64,000 nucleotides of DNA from JANWVO01 sp037446555 (lineage in GTDB: Bacteria; Acidobacteriota; Terriglobia; Bryobacterales; Bryobacteraceae). The stretch covers positions 7,321-71,320 of the forward strand of contig JBBIIK010000017.1 of the NCBI GenBank assembly GCA_037446555.1. Reading direction: 5' to 3'. Below the pieces are notes generated by a model. The model worked only from the letters and a program-made list of their open reading frames with translations. It ran no database searches and was not told the DNA's origin. Of the stretch, positions 1-8,986 are shown piece by piece. Numbering within the stretch: position 1 is the first letter of the stretch; every line of letters starts with the position of its first letter. Both the position numbers and the translations under genes were made by a program.

Positions 1-186
1 CAGTGGGCGGTGGTGAAGTCCGGATCGAGCTACTGCTCGGCGTCGGATCTGATCGTCCACTTCGGGCTTGGGCGCGACAGCGCAGTTCGCTCGGTTGAAA
101 TAGAATGGCCGGGAGGAGGCCGGCAGCGGCTCACGGGCGTGGCTGCCGGCCGGCATCACGTCATCGAGGAACCCCCGTCATCATGA
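1..186 (+). CDS. ASPIC/UnbV domain protein, C-terminal fragment
   Basis: Frame 1 is open from the left edge to TGA at 184-186 and encodes the last 61 residues of a protein whose start lies outside the window. The tail carries the pattern of an ASPIC/UnbV domain: SGSSYCSASD, then HFGLG, then the EIEWPGGG strand and a closing VAAG turn. This domain usually ends large secreted proteins with FG-GAP/VCBS repeats (CRTAC1-like), which are abundant in Acidobacteriota. The stop overlaps the ATG of the next gene as ATGA at 183-186, so the two are probably translationally coupled. The role of the full protein cannot be judged from this piece. Confidence 0.75.
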   Translation, partial: QWAVVKSGSSYCSASDLIVHFGLGRDSAVRSVEIEWPGGGRQRLTGVAAGRHHVIEEPPSS

Positions 187-1043
187 TTCCGAAGCTGGAG
201 CTGGCTGCAATTACCGACGAGTTTTCACCCGACCTGAACGCCGCCGCCACCGCTATGGCCGCGATCGGCATGACCGCCTGCGAGCTGCGCGTCGTGTGGG
301 GGAAGAACATCATGAACCTCACCGACGACGAGGTTCGCCGGGCGATGGAGGTCCTTCGGGTGAAGGGCATCCGCGTGCTGGGGCTCTCATCTCCGATCCT
401 GAAATGCACGCTGCCGGAAGGCGGCGAGGTGGATTCGCGCTTCCAGCAGGACATCTTCGGCGCCACGTTCACGATGGAAGACCAGCCGCGGCTGGCGGAA
501 CGCGCCATTCAGTTGTGCGAGCTGACCGGGGCGCGGCTGGTGCGCGTCTTTTCGTTCTGGCGCACGGTGGATCCGGAGCGCTGCTTCGAGCCCGCCTGCC
601 GCGCGATCGAGCGGATCGCCGATCAGTTCAAGGCGCATGACATCGTTTGCGGGATCGAGAACGAGCACGCCTGCAACATCGGCACGGCGGCGGAGGCGGC
701 GAAGTTCCTGGCGGCGATGCCGCACAGCCATGTGAAGTTGGTCTGGGACCCTGCCAATGCGCTGGTGGCGGGCGAAGAGCCTTACCCGCACGGCTACAGC
801 CTGCTGCCGAAGGACCGCATCGCGCATGTCCATGCCAAGGACTGCGCCATGGAGGGTCACAAGCCGGTGTGGGGGCCGCTGGGCACACGGCACGTGGACT
901 GGAAGGGGCAGATCGCGGCGCTGCTGCGCGACGGCTACGGCGGAGCGGTGAGCCTGGAGACGCACTGGCAGGGGCCCGCGGGCAACAAGTTCGAGGCCAG
1001 CGTGATCTGCGGCTGGAACCTGCGCGGGCTCTTGGCTGCCTGA
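183..1043 (+). CDS. Sugar phosphate isomerase/epimerase (TIM barrel)
   Basis: Encodes 286 residues of the xylose isomerase-like TIM-barrel family (AP endonuclease 2 type). Visible family features are the opening LAAITDEFSP strand, ELR on the second strand, GIENEH near the middle (metal-binding Glu), KLVWDPAN, HVHAKD (metal-binding His/Asp) and a closing SLETHW. Such enzymes isomerise or epimerise keto/aldo sugars or inositol derivatives with a divalent metal; the substrate cannot be told. I chose ATG 183 because it starts exactly at the conserved first strand and overlaps the upstream stop as ATGA. A longer in-frame opening from 105 would lie inside the upstream gene and reads as arginine-rich filler. 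Probably cytoplasmic, as no leader is present. Confidence 0.85.
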   Translation: MIPKLELAAITDEFSPDLNAAATAMAAIGMTACELRVVWGKNIMNLTDDEVRRAMEVLRVKGIRVLGLSSPILKCTLPEGGEVDSRFQQDIFGATFTMEDQPRLAERAIQLCELTGARLVRVFSFWRTVDPERCFEPACRAIERIADQFKAHDIVCGIENEHACNIGTAAEAAKFLAAMPHSHVKLVWDPANALVAGEEPYPHGYSLLPKDRIAHVHAKDCAMEGHKPVWGPLGTRHVDWKGQIAALLRDGYGGAVSLETHWQGPAGNKFEASVICGWNLRGLLAA

Positions 1044-1106
1044 AGTTTCGTAACGATTGAATTCCCGCCAGCGTCTGCTATCCTAAGGCCCACGAGGGGC
1101 ATCCAT

Positions 1107-1916
1107 ATGGATATGCGCAGGCAGCTTGCCCTGGTGCTGGCGGGGCTGACGCTGGCGGCCACGCTGTACGCCTTCCAGCGCGGATATGGCGGAATCCGCC
1201 GCCTGTTCCCAGAATCCGACGACGATTCTCCCCCGCCGGGCGCGGAGCAAAAGACAGAGTTTTACTTCGCGCGGCTGCGGTATCCCAATGTGCGTGCCAC
1301 GGGCATCTGGGCGATGCGCGGCTCGTGGACCGTGGATTACCCGAAGGCGGACAGACAGTTCCTTCAGGGTCTGATCCGGCTGACGCGGATCCAGGCCAAT
1401 CCGATGGAGCGCGTCGTGGATCTGATCAGTGACGACATCTTCAACTTCCCCTTCGTGTATGTCGTCGAGCCGGGGCACTGGGACCTGCCGGAAGCGCAGG
1501 CGAAGAAACTGAGGGAATTCATCGACCGCGGCGGCTTCCTCATGACCGACGATTTTCACGGCACCTTTGAATGGGAGCTGTTTACCGCCAGCCTGAACAA
1601 GGCGTTTGCGGACCGTCCGATTGTGGACATCGAGGACAGCGATCCGATCTTCCACGTGCTGTATGATCTCGACGGCCGCGTGCAGGTGCCGGGCATCGTC
1701 AACTACCCGTTCCAGAAGACCTATGAATACGATGGGATCGAGCCGAAGTGGCGCGCGTGGCGCGACGCCAAGGGGCGCATCGCCATTGCGATCTGCTTCA
1801 ACATGGACCAGGGGGACGCCTGGGAGTGGGCGGACAATCCCCATTACCCCGAGAAATACGCTTCGCAGGCCTACCGCACGGCGATCAATTACATCCTCTA
1901 CTCAATGACGCACTAG
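1107..1916 (+). CDS. DUF4159 domain protein, first gene of the MoxR/VWA operon
   Basis: Encodes 269 residues. An N-terminal hydrophobic segment (about residues 6-22) acts as signal peptide or anchor. The rest matches DUF4159: LRYPN near residue 53, IFNFPFVYVVEPGHW near the middle, then GGFLMTDDFHG and a late YALN-like end (YRTAINYILY). The domain has a glutamine amidotransferase-like fold in known annotations, but no catalytic Cys is obvious here. It stands 7 bases upstream of the VWA gene and opens a block of eight co-directional genes. Proteins of this family sit with MoxR/DUF58/VWA genes in Acidobacteriota and Planctomycetes. ATG 1113 is an alternative start. Molecular function is unknown. 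Confidence 0.85.
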   Translation: MDMRRQLALVLAGLTLAATLYAFQRGYGGIRRLFPESDDDSPPPGAEQKTEFYFARLRYPNVRATGIWAMRGSWTVDYPKADRQFLQGLIRLTRIQANPMERVVDLISDDIFNFPFVYVVEPGHWDLPEAQAKKLREFIDRGGFLMTDDFHGTFEWELFTASLNKAFADRPIVDIEDSDPIFHVLYDLDGRVQVPGIVNYPFQKTYEYDGIEPKWRAWRDAKGRIAIAICFNMDQGDAWEWADNPHYPEKYASQAYRTAINYILYSMTH

Positions 1917-1923
1917 GCGGGAA

Positions 1924-4152
1924 ATGTTCGAGCTTCTCTTCAACTATCCGCTCTCGGTCTACCGCAAGGGCACGCTCGTGTTCTCGAGCGGATGGTCCGC
2001 CGCGCTGCTGGCAGCGGCGGTGATCGCCACAGCGGCAGGGCTCTTCTGGCTCCTGCGGCGGCGCCGGCTGGGAGGCAGCCGGCTGCTGGCGCTGGGGTTG
2101 TTGGAATGGGGCGTGCTGGCGCTGTTGCTGGTGCTGCTGTGGCAGCCGGCGCTGTCGGTGACGGTGCTCAAGCCGCAGCAGAACGTGGTGGCGGTGTTGG
2201 TGGACGCCTCGGCGAGCATGGGGCTGGAGCAGCGCTATCAACAGGTCCGGCAACTGGCGGAGGGCCCGCTGGCAGAGGACCTGAAAAAGAGATTCCCGGT
2301 GCGGCTGTACGTGGCGGGCGACGCGCCGGCTCGCGTAGAGAAGCTCCCGGAGGCGCCCGAGGTGCGGCGCACCGACCTCGGGGCGGCGTTGCGGCAGATT
2401 GCATCGGAGAGCTCCATGCTGCCGGTGGGCGCGGTGGTGTTGCTGAGCGACGGCGCCGACAACGGGGGCAACCTGGGACCCGACACGATCGAAGCGCTGC
2501 GGCGGGCGCGAATTCCGGTGCATGCGGTTGGCTTTGGAAGCGAGAAGCCCGAGCGGGACGTGGAAATCGTGGATGCGGACTTGCCTGCGCGCGTGCTGCC
2601 CGGCTCGCGGATGCTGCTGACAGTGACGCTGAGGCAGAACGGCTTCCGCGGGCAGACGGCGAGGCTGGCGGTTCGTGACGGCGACAGCGTGCTGGCGCAG
2701 AGAGAGCTGAAGCTGGCGGGCGATGGCGAGACGTGGCGAGAGACCGTCGCGCTGAGCGCCGGGAAGGCGGGAGTCAGGACGCTGTCGATCTCTGCCGGTC
2801 CGCTGACGGAAGAGACCAACAAACAGAACAACGCCGTAGAGCGGATCGTCGATGTGCGCGACCGCAAGCCCCGCATCCTCTACTTTGAGGGCGAGCCGCG
2901 GTGGGAGATGAAGTTCATCCGGCGCGCTGCGGAAGAGGACGAGCAACTCGACCTGGCAAGCATCGTCCGTACGACGGAGAACCGGTTTTACCGGCAGGGG
3001 ATTCGCTCGCCGCAGGAGCTGGAACGGGGCTTCCCGGCGAGCGTCGACGAGCTGTTTGCCTTTCAGGCGTTGATCATCGGCAACGTGGAGGCGGGCTACT
3101 TTCCGCCCGCGCAGCAGACGCTGATCCGGGAGTTTGTGGACCGGCGCGGCGGCGGCGTGCTGTTTCTCGGCGGGCGCTCTGCACTCGCCGACGGCGGCTG
3201 GCAGCGCTCGCCGCTGGCGGAGATCCTGCCCGTCGGGCTGCCGGAGAAGAAGGGAACGTTCCGGCGCGAGCCCGCCACGGCGGAGCTGACGCGCGCGGGC
3301 GCGGAAAGCCTGATCACGCGGATCGAGGAAGACCCTGAGAAGAACCTCGCCCGCTGGAAGGCTCTGCCGTATCTGGCCGATTACCAGGAAACCGGCGCGC
3401 CGAAGCCGGGCGCGACAGTGCTTGTGGAGGCCGTGCCCGGCGTGCGGCTGCGGCATCCGCTGCTGGTGACGCAGAACTACGGGCGCGGGCGCGTGGCGCT
3501 GCTGGCCACCGGAGCAACGTGGCGGTGGCAGATGGCGCAGGACGCGCGCGACCAGAGTCATGAGACGTTCTGGCAACAGTTGCTGCGGTGGCTGTCGGGA
3601 ACTGCAGAGGAGCGCGTGAGGCTGCTGACCTCGCGGCAGACCTATGAGGGCGGGGAGGCGGTGCGGATCCGCGCCGAAGTGCGGGATCACAACTACCTGC
3701 CATCCACCAGCGCCGTGGTGAGCGTGCATGTGCTGGGACCGGGCGGGGTGAGCGACACGCTGGAGCTGGCGCCGTCGCGGACGGAGTCGGGCGTGTACGA
3801 GTCCGAATGGCGCGCGCCGCGGCCTGGATCGTATCTGGCGGAGGCCACGGCGCGCGAAGGCTTGGAAGAGCTGGGCCGGGACACGGTGACCTTCCGCCGC
3901 GAGGACGGCGTGCAGGAATTTTTCCGCACCGAGCAGAACCGGGAGTTGCTGGAGCGGCTGGCGCAGCAGACCGGAGGGCGCTACTACCGTCCTTCGGAGG
4001 CAGACGGGCTGGCCAAGGAGATCGAACTTTCCGAAGCAGGCATCACGGTGCGGGAGACGCGCCCTGTATGGAACGCGCCCGCCGCGTTCCTGCTGCTGGC
4101 GGGGCTGAAAGTTGCCGAATGGCTGGTGCGCAGGCGATGGGGGGCAGTGTGA
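1924..4152 (+). CDS. VWA domain membrane protein with amidotransferase-like region
   Basis: Encodes 742 residues. Two hydrophobic segments lie near residues 25-45 and 57-80. A von Willebrand A domain follows, with an intact MIDAS start (DASASMG, Asp94) and a later LLSDGADN. The middle (about 320-560) resembles the class I glutamine amidotransferase-like region of DUF4159/BatA-associated proteins (YFEGEPRWEMKF, GGGVLFLGG). A Big/Ig-like segment comes next, then a C-terminal membrane helix (AAFLLLAGLKVAEWLV). The VWA domain is predicted to sit outside the cytoplasm and bind a partner through a metal ion. The gene overlaps the next start. It is the larger of the two VWA membrane proteins in the operon. 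Confidence 0.85.
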   Translation: MFELLFNYPLSVYRKGTLVFSSGWSAALLAAAVIATAAGLFWLLRRRRLGGSRLLALGLLEWGVLALLLVLLWQPALSVTVLKPQQNVVAVLVDASASMGLEQRYQQVRQLAEGPLAEDLKKRFPVRLYVAGDAPARVEKLPEAPEVRRTDLGAALRQIASESSMLPVGAVVLLSDGADNGGNLGPDTIEALRRARIPVHAVGFGSEKPERDVEIVDADLPARVLPGSRMLLTVTLRQNGFRGQTARLAVRDGDSVLAQRELKLAGDGETWRETVALSAGKAGVRTLSISAGPLTEETNKQNNAVERIVDVRDRKPRILYFEGEPRWEMKFIRRAAEEDEQLDLASIVRTTENRFYRQGIRSPQELERGFPASVDELFAFQALIIGNVEAGYFPPAQQTLIREFVDRRGGGVLFLGGRSALADGGWQRSPLAEILPVGLPEKKGTFRREPATAELTRAGAESLITRIEEDPEKNLARWKALPYLADYQETGAPKPGATVLVEAVPGVRLRHPLLVTQNYGRGRVALLATGATWRWQMAQDARDQSHETFWQQLLRWLSGTAEERVRLLTSRQTYEGGEAVRIRAEVRDHNYLPSTSAVVSVHVLGPGGVSDTLELAPSRTESGVYESEWRAPRPGSYLAEATAREGLEELGRDTVTFRREDGVQEFFRTEQNRELLERLAQQTGGRYYRPSEADGLAKEIELSEAGITVRETRPVWNAPAAFLLLAGLKVAEWLVRRRWGAV

Positions 4153-4997
4153 GAGCGCTGCTGCTTTTGCTGTGGTGCCTGAGGGCTGGAGCCGCAGAGC
4201 GGGCGCTGTTTGTGGCCGGGCTGGGCGGCGAGCCGGATTACGAGCAGCGCTTCCAGAGCCTGGCGCGCGAGGCGGCCAAGCTCACGGGCGGCGAGGCGCT
4301 CGCCGGGGCGCAGGTCAACAAGCAGGCGCTGAGGGAGGCGGTCGCGCGCGCGGCGGCGGGAATCGGAGAAGACGATGTGTTCGTGCTGGCGCTGATCGGC
4401 CACGGCACCTTCGACGGGCTCGAGTACAAGTTCAACGTGCCGGGGCCGGACGTCTCAGCATCCGAGTTGCGCGCGTGGCTGGAAAATGTGAAGGCGCGGC
4501 AGGTGGTGGTGCTGGCGACGAGCGCGAGCGGCGCCGCGCTGAAGGAGCTGGCGCACCCGCGGCGGGCGGTGTTCGCCGCCACGCGTTCCGGCATGGAGAA
4601 GAACGCGGTCGCGTTTCCTCGCTATTGGGTGGAGGCGCTGCGCGACCCGTCCGCCGACGCGGACAAGAATGAGGCGGTGAGCGCGGCCGAGGCGTTCCGC
4701 TACGCGATGCAGAAGACCGCGGCGTTTTACGAGACGCAGAAGCGCATCGCCACCGAGCATCCGGCGATGGAAGACCCGGCGGGCGTGGGGCGCGCGGCGG
4801 TGGTCCGCTTCGGGGCGGCGCAGGCGGCGCTGGCGTCGCCGGCCAAGCGGGCGCTGCTCGAGCAGCGCGAGAAGATCGAGATCGAGATCGAGAAGCTGAA
4901 GCGCGAGAAGGCGGCGCTGCCCGCCGGCGTTTACAAGAAGCGGCTGCAGGTGCTGCTGGTGACGCTGGCGGCGCTGCAGGAGGAGATCGAGCGATGA
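4137..4997 (+). CDS. Exported caspase/C13-like protein without visible catalytic cysteine
   Basis: Encodes 286 residues counted from ATG 4137. GTG 4149, which overlaps the upstream stop as GTGTGA, is an equally good start and gives a tighter signal peptide (RALLLLLWCLRAGA). The body resembles clan CD peptidases (C13/C14): a strand ending VLALIGHGTFDG gives the catalytic His (His89). The strand that normally ends in the Cys reads VVVLATSASGAA (residues 123-134), with Ser/Ala where the Cys would be. A DADKNEAVSAAEAF segment matches the linker seen in C13-like proteins. The C-terminus is a charged coiled coil (about 232-286). It is probably a non-catalytic or altered member that acts as an adaptor in the operon. 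The exact family is inferred. Confidence 0.65.
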   Translation: MGGSVRALLLLLWCLRAGAAERALFVAGLGGEPDYEQRFQSLAREAAKLTGGEALAGAQVNKQALREAVARAAAGIGEDDVFVLALIGHGTFDGLEYKFNVPGPDVSASELRAWLENVKARQVVVLATSASGAALKELAHPRRAVFAATRSGMEKNAVAFPRYWVEALRDPSADADKNEAVSAAEAFRYAMQKTAAFYETQKRIATEHPAMEDPAGVGRAAVVRFGAAQAALASPAKRALLEQREKIEIEIEKLKREKAALPAGVYKKRLQVLLVTLAALQEEIER

Positions 4998-7087
4998 TGC
5001 GGGCGCTTCTGCTGCTGTGGATTGCCTGCTTCGCCGCGTGGGCGCAGACGGCGGCAGAGCTCGCCGAGCGCTACTGGAAGCAGCGTCGGTGGGAAGACGC
5101 GAATGCTGCCTTCCGCGCGGCGGTGAAGAGCGACCCGAAGAATCCGGTGCTGCGCGTGCGCTGGGGGTTGCTGCTGCTGGAGCGGTTCAATCCGGGCGAG
5201 GCGGCGGACCTGTTCCAGGAGGCGCTGGAGCTCGAGAAGGACTACCCGCCGGCGCTGCTCGGGCTGGCGCGCGTGGCGGCGGAACGAATGGACCCGAAGG
5301 CCGCGGAGCTGTGCCGCAAGGCGCTGGAGAAGGATCCGTCGCTTGAAGACGCGCGCGAGCTGCTGGCGAATGTGCTGCTGGAGGACGGCGACTTCGAGGC
5401 CGCCGCAGCGGAAGCGGGGAAGCTGGGCGCCCGGCCGGGCGGGCAGGCGGCGCTGGCCGCGATTGCTCTGCTGCGCGACGAGGACGCCGCGCCCGCGCTG
5501 GCGGCCATGGGCCGTCATGCTCCGGGCTATGCGCGGATCGCGCGGCACCTGGTGCTGAACCGGCGCTACGAGGAGGGGATCGAGTATTACCGCAAGGCGC
5601 TCGAGATCGATCCGGAGTTTCACGCGGCGCGCAGTGAGCTGGGCATCAACCTGATGCGCGTGGGGCGCGACGCCGACGCCCGGCGCGAACTGGAAGCAGC
5701 CTATGAAGCCGGATACCGCAACGCGCCCACGGCCAATTCGCTGAAGCTGCTCGACACGCTGGAGAAGTTCGACGCCGTGCGCCGCCCGGGCTTCGTGCTG
5801 CGGCTCGACAGGAGCGAATCGAAGCTGCTGGCGCCGTATTTCGCGCGCGAGATCGAGCGCGCGCTCAAGGTCTACGAGAAGAAGTACGGCTTCCGCCTGC
5901 CCGGGCCCGTGCAGGTGGAGGCGTACAAGAATCACGCGGACTTTGAGGTGCGCACGCTGGGCGTGCCGGGGCTGGGCGCGCTCGGCGTGGCCTTCGGGCT
6001 CAGCGTGGCGATGGACAGCCCCTCGGCGCGCGCTCCCGGAGCATTCCATTGGGCCAGCACGCTGTGGCACGAGCTGAGCCATGTCTTTGTGATCACCGCG
6101 ACGCGCCACCGCGTGCCGCGGTGGTTCACGGAAGGCCTCTCCGTGCACGAAGAGACGGCGGCGGACCCAGAGTGGGGCGACCGGCTGACGCCGGACATCG
6201 TCGCCGCCATGGCCAAGGGCGAGCTGCTGCCGGTGGAGCAGTTGGACCGCGGCTTTCAGCGCCCGCGCAGCCCGGGGCAGGTGACGGTGAGCTATTTCCA
6301 GGCGGGGCGGATCTGCGATTACATTGTGGAACGCTGGGGCTGGGGGAAGATCCTCGAAATGATCCGCGCCTTCCGGAAGCCTGCGCCGACAGGCGAGGTG
6401 CTCCAGCGGGTGCTGGGCGTGAGCGGCAAGGAGTTCGACGCACAGTTCCTCGCCTGGCTCAAGGAGCAGCACCGCACGCCGCTCGGGAATTTCAGCCCCT
6501 GGCGAGAGGAGCTGAAGAAGATGCACGAGGCGCGGCGGGGCCAGCAATGGCACGAGGTGCAAAGGCTGGCACGCAGCGCTATCGACGCCTATCCGGAGTA
6601 TGTCGAAGCCGGAAGCGCATACGAGGCGCTGGCGGAAGCCTGCGAGGCGCTGGGAGACCCGGCTTGCGCCGTCTCCGCGCTGGAACGTTACATGAAGCAA
6701 GGGGGGCGGGACCCGGAGCTGATCAAGAAGCTGGCGAAGCGGCTCGAGGAGGCGGGGCGCGCGGCGGACGCCGAGGCGGCGCTGGCGCGGCTGCTGTACA
6801 TCTATCCGGTGAAGGACGAGGAGCTGCACCGGCGCCTGGCCGGGCTGCGAGAAAAGCTGGGCCGGTGGGAGGGGGCAGCGGAGGAATGGCGCGCAGTGCT
6901 TGCGTCCGGGACGGTGGATCCGGCATCGGCGTGGTATGGACTGGCGCTGGCCTACCGGGGGCTCGAGCGGAACGACGAGGCGCGCGACGCGGTGCTGGCG
7001 GCGTTGGAAGAGGCGCCGGGATACCGGCCCGCACAACGGCTTCTGCTGGAGTTGAACCGCGGAGCCGGAGAAAGGAAGAACAACTGA
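4994..7087 (+). CDS. TPR-repeat gluzincin (peptidase MA-like) lipoprotein/secreted protein
   Basis: Encodes 697 residues with a short signal peptide (MRALLLLWIACFAAWAQ). TPR-like helical repeats span about residues 20-255. A peptidase MA-like (M1-type gluzincin) domain follows, with HELSH at 359-363 (His359, Glu360, His363) and the third ligand Glu380 in WFTEGLSVHEE. More TPR repeats run to the C-terminus. All metal and catalytic residues expected of a gluzincin are present, so it could be an active zinc peptidase acting in the periplasm. The start overlaps the preceding stop as ATGA, which argues for coupled translation. The substrate is unknown; the operon context suggests action on or with the VWA/BatA assembly. 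Confidence 0.8.
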   Translation: MMRALLLLWIACFAAWAQTAAELAERYWKQRRWEDANAAFRAAVKSDPKNPVLRVRWGLLLLERFNPGEAADLFQEALELEKDYPPALLGLARVAAERMDPKAAELCRKALEKDPSLEDARELLANVLLEDGDFEAAAAEAGKLGARPGGQAALAAIALLRDEDAAPALAAMGRHAPGYARIARHLVLNRRYEEGIEYYRKALEIDPEFHAARSELGINLMRVGRDADARRELEAAYEAGYRNAPTANSLKLLDTLEKFDAVRRPGFVLRLDRSESKLLAPYFAREIERALKVYEKKYGFRLPGPVQVEAYKNHADFEVRTLGVPGLGALGVAFGLSVAMDSPSARAPGAFHWASTLWHELSHVFVITATRHRVPRWFTEGLSVHEETAADPEWGDRLTPDIVAAMAKGELLPVEQLDRGFQRPRSPGQVTVSYFQAGRICDYIVERWGWGKILEMIRAFRKPAPTGEVLQRVLGVSGKEFDAQFLAWLKEQHRTPLGNFSPWREELKKMHEARRGQQWHEVQRLARSAIDAYPEYVEAGSAYEALAEACEALGDPACAVSALERYMKQGGRDPELIKKLAKRLEEAGRAADAEAALARLLYIYPVKDEELHRRLAGLREKLGRWEGAAEEWRAVLASGTVDPASAWYGLALAYRGLERNDEARDAVLAALEEAPGYRPAQRLLLELNRGAGERKNN

Positions 7088-7088
7088 G

Positions 7089-8098
<1,010 letters not shown>

Positions 8099-8099
<1 letters not shown>

Positions 8100-8986
8100 T
8101 GCAGCAGCGCTTCCTCGACCCGCAGATTCTCGCCGGGATCGCGAATCTCGAGCTGACGGCGAAGACTGTGGTCGAGGGGTTCTTGAGCGGGCTGCACCGT
8201 TCGCCGGACTACGGCTTCAGCCAGGAGTTCGCAGAATACCGTCCTTATGCGCCGGGCGACGACCTGCGTTACGTGGACTGGAACGTCTACGCGCGCGCCG
8301 GACGGCTCTATTTGAAGCGGTTCCGAGGGGAGACGAACACGCGGCTGACGCTGCTGCTGGACCGCAGCGCTTCGATGGGTTTCCGCGGGCACGGGCTTCG
8401 CAAGATCGACTACGCCCGCTACCTGGCGGCATCGCTCGGCTTCCTGGCGCACCAGCAGCGCGATGCGGTGGGGCTGATTGCGTTCGACGACGAGGTGCGC
8501 GACTATGTGGAGCCGAGCTCGCGCCACGGGCAGTGGCTGAAGGTGCTGCACGCGATCGAGCGCGCCGAGCCGGGGCGCCGCACCGACTACGCGCAGCCGT
8601 TCTGGCATTTCCAGCAGTTCCTGCGCCGGCGCGGGATTGTGCTGGTGGTGAGCGACTTCTTTGCGCCGGCGCGCGACGTGGTGGCGACGGTGGCGCCGCT
8701 CCGGCAGCGCGGCAACGACTTGATCCTGATGCATGTTCTCGATCCGGAAGAAGTAGAGCCGGTGCTGGAGGGTTCGCGCCTGCTGGTCGACATGGAGACG
8801 GGCGAGGAGATGGAGGTGCATCCAGCTTACGCCGCGGGACTGTACCGCGAGAAGATGCGGCGGCACCTGGAAGAGCTGGAGTCACTGGCGCAGGGCGCGG
8901 GGCTCAGCTACTACCGCAGCCTGACGTCGGAGCCGCTCGACGAGGCGCTGCGGCGCTATCTGGCGGTGCGCGAGGGGAGGCCGTAG
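8099..8986 (+). CDS. DUF58 domain protein (VWA-like)
   Basis: Encodes 295 residues. The DUF58 signature is clear: EYRPYAPGDDLRYVDWNVYAR at residues 46-66, then a VWA-like strand LLLDRSASMGF with a MIDAS-like Asp88-x-Ser-x-Ser. There is no signal peptide or membrane helix, so it is predicted to be cytoplasmic. MoxR-DUF58 pairs are a conserved unit, with DUF58 as the usual partner of the ATPase. The start overlaps the moxR stop by one base and the stop is directly followed by the next ATG. Confidence 0.92.

Noticed and set aside
1885..3729. Long minus-strand open frame opposite the VWA gene
   Set aside because: High GC leaves antisense frames open; the translation is Arg/His/Gln-rich and shows no family features, while the + frame has VWA motifs.
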